The notes beneath the pieces were generated by a model, which ran no database searches, was not told the DNA's origin, and was given only the letters and a program-made list of their open reading frames with translations. Of a stretch of 45,139 bases of DNA, positions 34,186 to 40,722 are shown piece by piece (position 1 is the stretch's first letter; each line of letters starts with the position of its first letter). Source of the DNA: an uncultured Ignavibacteria bacterium (GTDB lineage Bacteria; Bacteroidota; Ignavibacteria; SZUA-365); NCBI GenBank assembly GCA_913061095.1, contig CAJXVM010000030.1, positions 1-45,139 on the forward strand, read 5' to 3'. A program made the translations under genes and the position numbers.

Positions 34186-34217
34186 TGCACATTAACATTT
34201 TTTCCGTTAATGTGCAA
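34186..34217 (-). promoter_or_regulatory. promoter covered by an 11-bp perfect inverted repeat
   Basis: TGCACATTAAC (34186-34196) and GTTAATGTGCA (34206-34216) are perfect inverted repeats around nine bases. On the minus strand a -35-like TTGCAC (34212-34217) and a -10-like TAATGT (34189-34194), spaced by 17, fall inside the two arms. Any dimer binding here would block RNA polymerase; the winged-helix protein encoded next is the obvious candidate. Confidence 0.72.
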
Positions 34218-34263
34218 TAAACTTGTTAACATCCCAGCACGTAAGCAAAATAGCTTCAGCGGT

Positions 34264-34716
34264 CTATGCCCCGCGCTGCCGCAGCCGCTTCCTCATTTCC
34301 ACAGCCGCGCATTTCTCACACCAGAATTCATCACGCGATCTGCTGTACCCATCAGTTCCCAGCCGGATGACGACGCCACACTTCGAACACCGCGTGGGTT
34401 CGTACGATGGCGGATCGGGCATTTTCTCGAAGTTGTACTCGTTGGTCCCATACCATGCGACCATCTCCGGCTCGAAATCCGAGCGGCATTCGGCGCAGGT
34501 CTGCCACTCCCCTTCGTGTTCCTCCGAGAAATGGTGGCCGCACAGCGTCAACCGGCGATGGTTGCGGTGGCAACTGTTCCTGGCGTACGAGAATAGCACG
34601 TACCCGCCCTCGTCGTCGCAAATCCAGTTCCCACAGCATTCCGTCCTGATCAGATTCCCGGTCTTGCCGCAAAGGCCACAGCGCGGTACGTCGGACTTCT
34701 TCTTTGTCGGTGTCAT
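34264..34716 (-). CDS. zinc-ribbon-rich small protein
   Basis: 150 residues with GGAGAAG before the ATG. It holds several cysteine/histidine clusters: CGLCGKTGNLIRTECCGNWIC at residues 13-33 (two interleaved pairs), LCGHH, TCAEC and a C-terminal CSKCG...CEKC, enough for three or four zinc sites. Conserved stretches WICDDEGGYVLFSYARNSCH and YGTNEYNFEKMPDPP mark it as a member of a widespread hypothetical family often found near defence genes. No enzymatic motif is seen; nucleic-acid or protein binding is plausible. A 90-base fragment of a second copy lies at 36070-36160, so the gene was duplicated in this region. Confidence 0.85.
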   Translation of the reverse strand: MTPTKKKSDVPRCGLCGKTGNLIRTECCGNWICDDEGGYVLFSYARNSCHRNHRRLTLCGHHFSEEHEGEWQTCAECRSDFEPEMVAWYGTNEYNFEKMPDPPSYEPTRCSKCGVVIRLGTDGYSRSRDEFWCEKCAAVEMRKRLRQRGA

Positions 34717-34844
34717 CAGCTTCTCCGTTTCTGATTACCCGGATCGCCAGGGCCGCCAACGAGCGACATCTGTCACGCTGAATGTCGCGTAACCGACGGT
34801 AACGCCGAGCCGAGGCGTCGCGCTGCGCAATCTGAATCTGGTCA

Positions 34845-35132
34845 TCAGGCCGCAACGAGTCGTTCTACTTTCAATTGCTTCCGATGCTGTTCGGCATTCC
34901 AGAGATCGAACTGGACTTGCTGATTCATCCAGCTTTCAGCCGAGGTATCAAAAGCAATTGAAAGCCGAACCGCCATTTGCGGGCTGATCCCGGCGTGACC
35001 GTTAAGAATGGCGCTCAGTGTCTTACGGCTCACTCCGAGAGCCCTTGCGGCTTCGGTAATCGAAATGCCCAATGGCTCCAGACAGAGTTCCCTGATTATT
35101 TCGCCGGGATGAGGCGGGTTGTGCATATGCAT
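34845..35132 (-). CDS. higA: HigA antitoxin
   Basis: 95 residues with GAGGA before the ATG. The opening [19 protein letters not shown] and the helix-turn-helix [19 protein letters not shown], with [13 protein letters not shown] after it, are diagnostic for HigA of the type II higBA modules. HigA binds the HigB ribosome-dependent mRNA interferase and represses the operon. The preceding higB is reduced to 15 codons, so this is an orphan antitoxin. The promoter, operator and toxin start codon are intact, and the stop of the remnant lies just before the higA ribosome site, so HigA should still be made and autoregulated. Confidence 0.92.
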   Translation of the reverse strand: MHMHNPPHPGEIIRELCLEPLGISITEAARALGVSRKTLSAILNGHAGISPQMAVRLSIAFDTSAESWMNQQVQFDLWNAEQHRKQLKVERLVAA

Positions 35133-35141
35133 GGCAATTCC

Positions 35142-35189
35142 TCAATGATAGAATCTGGCCAATCCCTTGTGTTTGAAGCTCCTAATCAT
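35142..35189 (-). pseudogene. higB: HigB toxin reduced to its two ends
   Basis: The complete frame is MIRSFKHKGLARFYH followed by TGA. The first 14 residues are the standard HigB N-terminus (MI.SF.HKGL.RF[FY]). HigB proteins end in DYH, so the final Tyr-His and stop are most simply the original C-terminus. About 75-80 codons with the active site have been removed; the short run TAT shared by both ends could have mediated the deletion. The position relative to higA is normal. Confidence 0.82.
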
Positions 35190-35190
35190 T

Positions 35191-35225
35191 TAACGTAATG
35201 TAACCAATCACGTTACGGGTGTCAA
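35191..35225 (-). promoter_or_regulatory. higBA promoter and operator
   Basis: Minus strand TTGACA (35220-35225), 17-base spacer, TACATT (35197-35202). The inverted repeat TAACGT...ACGTTA (35191-35215), extendable to eight of nine bases per arm, spans the spacer and -10. Seven bases separate the -10 from the toxin ATG at 35189, predicting a leaderless message. The layout matches the promoter at 5094-5122. Confidence 0.8.
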
Positions 35226-35249
35226 TGGGAAAAGGGCGACATAGAGTGG

Positions 35250-35370
35250 TATCTGTGCTTGCTGCAAGCACTGGCCCGGGTCGAATTGCCTGTTCTTGAC
35301 GACTGGGCCTGGCAGCATTGACCGGGGATCAGCACCGTGATCTACTCGAAATCACCGAGGATCGGAACCG
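35250..35370 (+). pseudogene. istB: IS21-family istB fragment
   Basis: The plus strand encodes LLQALARVELPVLDDW, then after a one-base deletion near 35306 GLAALTGDQHRDLLEITEDR. Together these match the Walker-B region of IstB, the ATPase helper of IS21 transposases (LLVLDDWGL.PLT..QR.DLLEI.EDR). No istA or inverted ends are visible. It abuts a fragment of another gene at about 35390. Confidence 0.78.
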
Positions 35371-35395
35371 GTGGACGAAATGTCTCACCGCCGGG

Positions 35396-35605
35396 ACCTG
35401 CCGCCACCGAACTGCATCCCGAAAGTCGATTGCGCTTCGCCGACGATCGGCTGGAATTGGTCCGCCGGGACCTGAAGGACTTCGATCCCGCGGCGTTCCG
35501 CCTCGGCGGCCAGGAATGTCACGTGCTGCCCGGAGTCAATGATGAGCTTCTCCGGCCAGCGGTGCTTGTGGCCATGCCCGTCTTCCAGGAATCGACTCGA
35601 TTCGG
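35396..35605 (-). pseudogene. partial copy of the hypothetical gene at 36887-37273
   Basis: This stretch is about 85% identical to the 3' part of the 36887-37273 gene and reads in frame SSRFLEDGHGHKHRWPEKLI and onwards through GQHVTFLAAEAERRGIEVLQ. The first 60 residues of the full gene are absent, and the stop codon is lost, so reading continues for five more residues. Confidence 0.82.
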
Positions 35606-35644
35606 ACTGCGAGAACGGGCAATCGCCATCACGTGGTCCGGAGA

Positions 35645-35980
35645 TTAATAGATGCAGGCATCAAGAATCGACAGCACTTCATCGAGCAGATCGTTCGAAG
35701 CCTATCCAATGCGCGTGGCCTTGCGCGCGCGGTAAGCGAGGGACTTCACCTGCTCCACCATGACAAACCCTTTCACGCGCGGATTGTCGGTCACAGCGAC
35801 GTGAAATGGATATCCCCGATCCTTGCCTGTGAGCGGGCACACGAAGGCGAGACCCGTTTTTTCGTTGAACAGCGTATTGCTTACGACGAGAGCAGGCCGA
35901 CGTCCCTTCTGCTCATGGCCGGATTGTGGGTCAACGGTCACGGCAATGATATCTCCCTTCTCCGGGATATACGGTTTCAT
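35645..35980 (-). pseudogene. mazF: MazF toxin with premature amber codon
   Basis: The ATG at 35980 starts MKPYIPEKGDIIAVTVDPQS, continues with GHEQKGRRPALVVSNTLFN and QVKSLAYRARKATRIG, all typical of MazF endoribonucleases, then meets TAG at 35702-35704. The same frame goes on ASNDLLDEVLSILDACIY and ends in TAA at 35645, which is the expected C-terminal helix (111 residues in all). A single AAG-to-TAG change would explain the stop. The truncated product keeps the Arg of the active-site loop but lacks the last helix, so activity is doubtful. The start codon directly follows the stop of the mazE remnant. Confidence 0.85.
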
Positions 35981-36070
35981 TTACCAGTCCTCGCGCCCGG
36001 TCGGATCACCCCAGTCCAATTCTCCGGGTTTGAAATCCGGGGGAATGCGCGATACCAATTCCCGAAGGCT
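35981..36070 (-). pseudogene. mazE: C-terminal remnant of MazE antitoxin
   Basis: The last 28-30 codons before TAA (35981-35983) encode LRELVSRIPPDFKPGELDWG and DPTGREDW, the toxin-wrapping tail of MazE. The AbrB-type DNA-binding half is missing; upstream the sequence switches to the copied zinc-ribbon gene within the shared bases TTCGTACG near 36070-36077. Confidence 0.82.
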
Positions 36071-36160
36071 TCGTACGCCGGCGGATCGGGCATTTTCTCG
36101 AAGTTGTACTCGTTGGTCCCATACCAGGCGACCATCTCCGGTTCGAAATCCGCGCGGCAG
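36070..36160 (-). pseudogene. fragment of the zinc-ribbon gene
   Basis: About 90 bases that match 34405-34495 at roughly 90%, covering the part that encodes MVAWYGTNEYNFEKMPDPP. It is fused to the mazE remnant on one side and ends at 36160, about 35 bases before the hicAB promoter. Confidence 0.85.
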
Positions 36161-36193
36161 AACCTCCTTTCTCTTCCTTGCTGAAAAAACGGC

Positions 36194-36222
36194 TTGACAT
36201 TTCATCAGCGGTACGAAATATT
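36194..36222 (+). promoter_or_regulatory. candidate hicAB promoter
   Basis: TTGACA (36194-36199), 17-base spacer, AATATT (36217-36222). A TTTC...GAAA inverted repeat lies in the spacer. The first ATG downstream is at 36236, about 13 bases after the -10, so leaders are short as in the other TA loci here. Confidence 0.5.
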
Positions 36223-36235
36223 GGGACCATATTAG

Positions 36236-36420
36236 ATGGAGCACCTAAGGCGCCATACAGAGTCGCCACATTTCACAGACCGCACCCGGGAGATGACACA
36301 AGAAAAGCAACGATCTCCGATATTCGAAGATTCCTGATGGGTGCTGGCATCACCCCTGAGGAAGCAGACCCGGAGACGGATAAAGAACACGCAAAGGAAA
36401 AACCCGGAAGTCAGTATTGA
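36236..36420 (+). pseudogene. hicA: HicA toxin remnant
   Basis: The C-terminal half is clear: RVATFHRPHPGDDTRKATI and SDIRRFLMGAGITPEEAD match HicA of the HicAB type whose tail reads V.A.FHRPHP....KG.V.S.R.FL...G..P. The N-terminal 45-50 residues, including the double-stranded-RNA-binding-like helices and the catalytic His loop, are missing. The open frame extends back to 36178, but only through promoter sequence. A separate frame from the ATG at 36236 reads MEHLRRHTE and may be the original first codons, now out of frame. Stop at 36418-36420, 21 bases before hicB. Confidence 0.75.
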
Positions 36421-36441
36421 AATCAGGATCAGGAGAGAAAC

Positions 36442-36867
36442 ATGGAATACAAGGGCTATACCGCTGAGGTGGTGTATGATGAGGAAGCCAGGGAATTTCA
36501 CGGAAGCGTGAAGGGTACGCTGGATGTCATCACATTCGTGGCGACGAATGCTGAGGATCTGAGCAGAGAGTTCCATGATTCCGTCGATGATTATCTGGAC
36601 TACTGTTCTGAACTCGGCCGTGAACCCGAAAAACCATTCTCAGGCAAGTTCAATGTGAGAATTCCCCAGGATCTTCACAGGCGTATCTTCATTGCCGCGG
36701 AGGCACGTGGTGTGAGCATCAATGCATTTGTGAACGATGCATTGTTGGAAGCAGCGGAGAAAACCAGACAGGAGGGGCTGACGGTGGTATCTTTCTCACA
36801 CAAGCGGGCAAAACGAGTATCGAACGTTCGGAAACGTGCTCCCAGGAAGGTGAAGCCAAAACAATAG
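36442..36867 (+). CDS. hicB: HicB antitoxin
   Basis: 141 residues, AGGAG six bases before the ATG. The N-terminal domain YKGYTAEVVYDEEAREFHGS followed by VTFVATNAEDLSREFHDSVD (first V is I in this protein) and DYLDYCSELGREPEKPFSG is the HicB partial RNase-H-like fold. Residues about 75-115 are a ribbon-helix-helix: FNVRIPQDLHRRIFIAAEA with GVSINAFVNDALLEA. HicB neutralises HicA and represses the operon. A basic tail (KRAKRVSNVRKRAPRKVKPK) follows. The partner toxin has lost its N-terminus, so the antitoxin appears to be maintained alone. Confidence 0.92.
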   Translation: MEYKGYTAEVVYDEEAREFHGSVKGTLDVITFVATNAEDLSREFHDSVDDYLDYCSELGREPEKPFSGKFNVRIPQDLHRRIFIAAEARGVSINAFVNDALLEAAEKTRQEGLTVVSFSHKRAKRVSNVRKRAPRKVKPKQ

Positions 36868-36886
36868 CGCGGCCCATGCGCCGGTA

Positions 36887-37273
36887 TCATCCGCCACCGA
36901 ACTGCATCCGGAAGGTCAATTGCGCTTCGCCGACGATCGGCTGGAAGTGGTCCGCCGGGCCGCGGAGGACTTCGATCCCGCGGGATTCCGCTTCCGCGGC
37001 CAGAAACGTCGCAGGCTGCCCGGTGTCAATGATGAGCTTTTCCGGCCAGCGGTGTTTGTGGACATACCCGTCTTCCAGGAATCGACTTGATTCGACCTGT
37101 GTGAGTTCTGCCTGCTTCAGCGGCAGTGGCACGAAACAGAGCAGGAAGTAGCTCGCGGCATCGATCAGCGCAAGAAAGATGAAATCCCCATCCGTATTCG
37201 TGTGGATCGGTTCATCGTTCAGCTTGAACACGATCCAGGCTTCGTTGACTTCAAATTGATCAGGGTGGAGCAT
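36887..37273 (-). CDS. conserved hypothetical protein
   Basis: 128 residues, AAGGA eight bases before the ATG. Reads MLHPDQFEVNEAWIVFKLND, then IFLALIDAASYFLLCFVPL and HKHRWPEKLIIDTGQPATFL. I recognise it as a member of a hypothetical family but know no function. The segment WPEKL...TG..A..L.AEAE..GIEV resembles a small alpha/beta fold in which a short helix follows a buried strand. No catalytic motif is obvious. The gene is convergent with hicB. A 5'-truncated copy is at 35396-35605, and the pair brackets mazEF and hicAB. Confidence 0.78.
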   Translation of the reverse strand: MLHPDQFEVNEAWIVFKLNDEPIHTNTDGDFIFLALIDAASYFLLCFVPLPLKQAELTQVESSRFLEDGYVHKHRWPEKLIIDTGQPATFLAAEAESRGIEVLRGPADHFQPIVGEAQLTFRMQFGGG

Positions 37274-37310
37274 CGGTGTTGTCCTTGACCTTTCTGAAGA
37301 TAACAGTTAC

Positions 37311-37385
37311 CGGCAGTTTCAGCGAAAGGGAGGGGCAAGGAACAGCGTTCGTTCGCACGATGGGATGTCGGGCAGCACGCGCGAT
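37311..37385 (-). pseudogene. fragment of a DUF1998 helicase 5' end
   Basis: About 75 bases align with 32231-32305, the codons for ARVLPDFLRRERTLF and LSLKLP of the giant helicase, at roughly 80% with small indels. In the fragment ARVLPDIPSCERTLF and LSLKLP fall in different frames. Nothing else of the helicase is present, so it marks an older copy or rearrangement of the helicase gene. Confidence 0.72.
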
Positions 37386-37699
37386 AAAGGACGTTCCTTT
37401 CACATCGAACACCATCTCTTCGCCCTCACCGCTCGTGCCGCTGTCAGCCGAGGATTCGAGCACCGAAAAATGGAACTTTCACCTCATTTTGAGTGAGAAG
37501 CGATCCTCTCCCAGGCAACTCGTACACTGGAGCAAGCCGGTAGAGGTACGGTAACCGTGAACATTCAGTCGACGGCGTCCGGCGTCACGGTCAGTGAATC
37601 CGAAGCAGAAGATCCTGGTTCCATTTCATCCTCCCAGGCGTTCCTGTTGCAGCAGATTGGCCACTTAGTATGCAGTTTAGGAAATCACAATTTTCGCTC
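37386..37699. other. non-coding stretch
   Basis: No coding frame here resembles a known family. A GGAGG followed by ATG and a 19-codon minus-strand frame near 37570-37630 could be another gene remnant, but it is too short to name. Confidence 0.4.
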
Positions 37700-37757
37700 A
37701 TCAAACTAGCGTCGCCGGCTGGCCGAAGGCAAAGGCCGGTAAACGCAGTAGTTAGAC
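37700..37757 (-). other. attC-like recombination site after the GIY-YIG gene
   Basis: On the minus strand, four bases after the stop of the GIY-YIG gene, GTCTAAC (a full RYYYAAC core) opens a 58-base imperfect palindrome that closes with GTTTGAT (GTT conserved, six of seven with GTTRRRY). The arms pair at the core boxes, then TA, GCGT and CCGG, with two extra bases CT bulged out of one arm and a terminal loop. Size, spacing to the gene, core triplets and extrahelical bases fit an integron attC. The imperfect right core lowers confidence. Confidence 0.6.
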
Positions 37758-37761
37758 CCAG

Positions 37762-38247
37762 TCAATCAACTTCATACTGAGTCCAGTGGCTGCAAAGCTT
37801 TATATTACCGATATTTTCAGACTTATTGTACGGCATATCATAGATATCTAAAAACAATTGTTCGCAATATTTTGCAATCCTGTTCTCGCAAACAATAAAT
37901 GTATAATAGACAATCTTTTCTTCTGCGAAGTCTTTCTTTTGGAAGTGGGCTATGAGCCGTTTCTGTATAAGCCCTTTGCCTACATACAATCCCTTCATAT
38001 GGAACAAATTATGTTTTGAGCAATAGTCATCTTTGTGCCATAGTATATAAACACCAAATGCGTTTGACGATATATAATTGTTCAGAAAATGGCGCTCTGA
38101 TAATGACTTATCGCTATAAAAACCAATGTTCATGTGGCAGAATTCATATAGCGAATAATTTGTATTTATCTCTCTGGAGAGTATATCGTCGAAAGGTGCT
38201 GGATAGACTCTGCAGCTGCAATCACATGTTTGGTAACAGGGGTTCAT
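37762..38247 (-). CDS. GIY-YIG nuclease-like protein (possible integron cassette gene)
   Basis: About 161 residues from the ATG at 38247; the start is uncertain because no ribosome site is visible, and a second ATG at residue 39 is possible. The C-terminal 100 residues show the GIY-YIG layout: FGVYILW, then GLYVGKGLIQKRLIAHF with the catalytic Arg in KRL, the Glu in CEQLFLDIYD, and the closing PYNKSENIG. GIY-YIG enzymes cut DNA with one metal ion. The N-terminus is Cys-rich (CYQTCDCSC). Base composition is much AT-richer than the flanks. It begins 23 bases after one copy of the 159-bp element and is followed immediately by the attC-like site, consistent with acquisition as a mobile cassette. 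Confidence 0.75.
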   Translation of the reverse strand: MNPCYQTCDCSCRVYPAPFDDILSREINTNYSLYEFCHMNIGFYSDKSLSERHFLNNYISSNAFGVYILWHKDDYCSKHNLFHMKGLYVGKGLIQKRLIAHFQKKDFAEEKIVYYTFIVCENRIAKYCEQLFLDIYDMPYNKSENIGNIKLCSHWTQYEVD

Positions 38248-38269
38248 GAATGCGGGGCCAAACAATAAC

Positions 38270-38428
38270 TAGATGGTTCCGGGCAACATACTGTCATGGT
38301 CTATTACGGCAGTTTATCCTGACGTCGGAATTCGTCATGATACGATTTCCATATAATATTTCAATGAGTTAGCACTGTGTTGTTAGATTCACCAATTGGT
38401 TTATGCGCAACCGGATAAACACATTCTC
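38270..38428. repeat. 159-bp element, copy A
   Basis: Same length and orientation as copy B at 44000-44158, and about 70% identical along the whole length. The ends can pair: near the left end GGTTCCG, near the right end CGCAACC. In B the same positions are GGATCCG and CGGATCC, so the stem is kept by compensating changes. It lies between the stop of the 189-residue gene and the start of the GIY-YIG gene. Confidence 0.8.
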
Positions 38429-38450
38429 ACGGTTCGTCAAGTGGTCTTGT

Positions 38451-39020
38451 TTACCATTCAGTTGGTCGAATCCACACTTTCCGTTTCTTTTTTCTTCTGC
38501 ACTTGAACCCGAGGAGCTTGAGCAGAGGCTCAAACCTCTCTGGATCTACGTCAAGAGCTTCGGTGAGCTCCTCCGTGCGCGCCTGCTCTCGTTTGTCGAA
38601 GTACTCTCGGATTTGGTCGAGATTCTGCGCAATCTCCTTAAAGGGCTTTGAGCGGGCTCTATCGCGTTGAAATAGCCTTGCGATGTGCTCAGATAGTCTC
38701 TTGCTGATCGCGTAGGCAGTGTTTCCCATAATCCCAGAGAGGACGGCCGTGCCTATAAAGGATGTGGGACTGTACTTGGAAACAGCATCAACAAAGTCAG
38801 TAAGAAGCTTGAGCTCGAACTCATGCCTCTTCGGGGGGAAGTAGGCTTCATATAACTGGAACGTGACTAGCTTTCTGAACTCAAATTGGCCGAGAAGAAT
38901 GAAATAGTCGTCGCACTCCTGCTCGGTATCGTCGTATCCGCGGTCAAAAACAGATTCCACGATGGCAGCAAGGCGATCTTCTGTTTGTTTGAAAGGGTCG
39001 TTAGGTTTTAAAGAAGTCAT
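38451..39020 (-). CDS. small protein with one possible membrane segment, last in the SIR2-HerA operon
   Basis: 189 residues with GGAGAGGA before the ATG, which lies one base after the stop of the dikinase-fragment gene, so coupling is likely. Not recognised. The N-terminal half is acidic and helical (AIVESVFDRGYDDTEQECDD, FILLGQFEFRKLVTFQLYEA). A weakly hydrophobic helix, SFIGTAVLSGIMGNTAYAI, sits near 95-115, followed by a highly charged coiled-coil region (LFQRDRARSKPFKEIAQNL) and a basic C-terminus (KCRRKKKRKVW). It could be an inner-membrane effector or a structural partner of the preceding protein. AT-richer than the core genes. Confidence 0.7.
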   Translation of the reverse strand: MTSLKPNDPFKQTEDRLAAIVESVFDRGYDDTEQECDDYFILLGQFEFRKLVTFQLYEAYFPPKRHEFELKLLTDFVDAVSKYSPTSFIGTAVLSGIMGNTAYAISKRLSEHIARLFQRDRARSKPFKEIAQNLDQIREYFDKREQARTEELTEALDVDPERFEPLLKLLGFKCRRKKKRKVWIRPTEW

Positions 39021-39021
39021 G

Positions 39022-40578
39022 CTATTGTCCTCTCCGGTATTTACCCAACAAGCTAAGGCCGGTCCGAGTCAGTTCTCCACCGTGGATCAGTCCGAGTTCT
39101 TCGCAGTAGATGGCAAGGCGTGAATCTGGCTGAGAGATGTGAGTCCCTTCGCGCAGGAAGTCAGAGAGTTCTTCGTGAGACGTCATGTTGTACTCATACC
39201 AACGCCAGTAGTGTTCTCGTTTTCGAAGAGAGTTGTAGAGAGCTGGTATCTTGTCATGGCGCACTGATGCACCATTTACTTGAAGAGCGCACGCCAGAAC
39301 CTCAGTGGAGTTGATTACTAATCCCTCTCCATCAGGATTAGTAAAATCGAGGAACCACCCATCCTCCTCTGGTGAGAGGCCTATCTCCATCAGGAATGTG
39401 ATGTCAGCAATGTCTGGCAGGTGAACTAGATAGCGGTTGATGTCGAAGTATTGAAATGCCACCAACTGTGCCCGATCTGGTCCTCGCCCTTGCCTCAGAG
39501 TTAGCTGGGGATCCCACAATGGTCGGAAGTACGTGTGGTGGTTACCGAGGCCCACTTGGCTAGCGAGCATCCTTGACAGGGCATCACTCAGCCCCAGCAG
39601 GATTTCAGAATATTCATGGGCGTCATCGCTCGAGATAGTATGCAGGAGTGTGCCAACACGCAGAAGACACTCCTCTTCAGGAACCAGTGAGGAGTTGCGT
39701 GTCGAGTTCGAATGTGTTGGGCTCCTCCGTGAGTGTAAGGTCTCTAAAGGGCGTGCATGGATGAAATAGTCACGGATGCGCCAGATCGATCCAACCCGCA
39801 AATCCTTCGTGTCCGCACTCAGAAGCGCTTGCTCTATCATCTGCGCTACGACCTGAAGCTCCGGTATGTCTTTCCAATTAGGAACGTGAATTTCTCCTTG
39901 GCCTACAAGGACAGCGCCATTGGACCCATTAATGGTGATCCAGCCACCTTCGCGGATGACGTGGCCGCCTCTTACGTTGACTTCTCGATCACCGTAGTCG
40001 ACTACCATTTCTCTAGCACCAACAACACAAGGTTTCCCCATTCTCCCGCAGATCACTGTCGCATGTGATGTCATGCCGCCTCGTGAGGTCAATACGGCCT
40101 CTGAGGATGCAATCGCGCCGATATCTTCAGGCGATACTTCCATGCGCATGTAAATGTATGGCTCACCACGCTGTCGATACACATCAGCTCGTTCATGCGA
40201 AAAGACTACACGCCCGGTGGCGGCCCCCGGACTCGCGGGCAGCCCTTCTGCAAGAAAGCTCAATTCATGCTGGTTCTTTATCATTGGACGCACGAACGCT
40301 GCAATGTCATGGGCGCAAAAACGAGAAACGGCCTCAACGAGCTCAATCTTTCCTTCAGCATAGAAATCAAGGGCTATGCGCACATTCGCCACAGGGGTAC
40401 GTTTGGCAGGTCGAACAGCAAGAATGTAGAGCCTCCCGTTCTCAATCGTGAATTCGATGTCACACGCATCGCGGAAATGCTGTTCAACGTTTGCTCGAAC
40501 TTCGGACAACTGCCGGTAGAGATCAGGCCATCTCTCCTTGAGGGTCATCTCGTCATCTATTTTGGAACAGTACGGCAT
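39022..40578 (-). CDS. dikinase-derived protein: tail of ATP-grasp, phosphohistidine swivel, novel C-terminus
   Basis: 518 residues. Residues 11-60 match the last part of the PPDK ATP-grasp domain (MTLKERWPDLYRQLSEVRAN, then DIEFTIENGRLYILAVRPAK). Residues about 110-225 are the swivel domain with His172 in LTSRGGMTSHATV and GRMGKPCVVGA. Residues 226-518 resemble nothing I know (FQYFDINRYLVHLPDIADIT, LRKREHYWRWYEYNMTSHEE). The ATP-binding core of the grasp domain and the TIM barrel are missing. Either the gene lost its 5' end or it is a specialised protein reusing a phospho-His carrier. No ribosome site precedes the ATG; the 144 bases upstream contain no remnant of the missing domain. It sits in line with SIR2, HerA and KTSC genes. 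Confidence 0.75.
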   Translation of the reverse strand: MPYCSKIDDEMTLKERWPDLYRQLSEVRANVEQHFRDACDIEFTIENGRLYILAVRPAKRTPVANVRIALDFYAEGKIELVEAVSRFCAHDIAAFVRPMIKNQHELSFLAEGLPASPGAATGRVVFSHERADVYRQRGEPYIYMRMEVSPEDIGAIASSEAVLTSRGGMTSHATVICGRMGKPCVVGAREMVVDYGDREVNVRGGHVIREGGWITINGSNGAVLVGQGEIHVPNWKDIPELQVVAQMIEQALLSADTKDLRVGSIWRIRDYFIHARPLETLHSRRSPTHSNSTRNSSLVPEEECLLRVGTLLHTISSDDAHEYSEILLGLSDALSRMLASQVGLGNHHTYFRPLWDPQLTLRQGRGPDRAQLVAFQYFDINRYLVHLPDIADITFLMEIGLSPEEDGWFLDFTNPDGEGLVINSTEVLACALQVNGASVRHDKIPALYNSLRKREHYWRWYEYNMTSHEELSDFLREGTHISQPDSRLAIYCEELGLIHGGELTRTGLSLLGKYRRGQ

Positions 40579-40722
40579 TCTAGGTCTTCAGCCAAAGATT
40601 TAGTTCACCTGCCTTTTGGAGCGAAACGGGGTAATGTCAGGTTGAATGATTCGTTGGGCATAACTATTGTACAATATTCCATTTCATTAATAAATCCTCA
40701 TAATCTTGTGATATTTGCTTTG

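Noticed and set aside
38270-38428. Retron-like msr/msd RNA
   Set aside because: No reverse transcriptase gene in the window.
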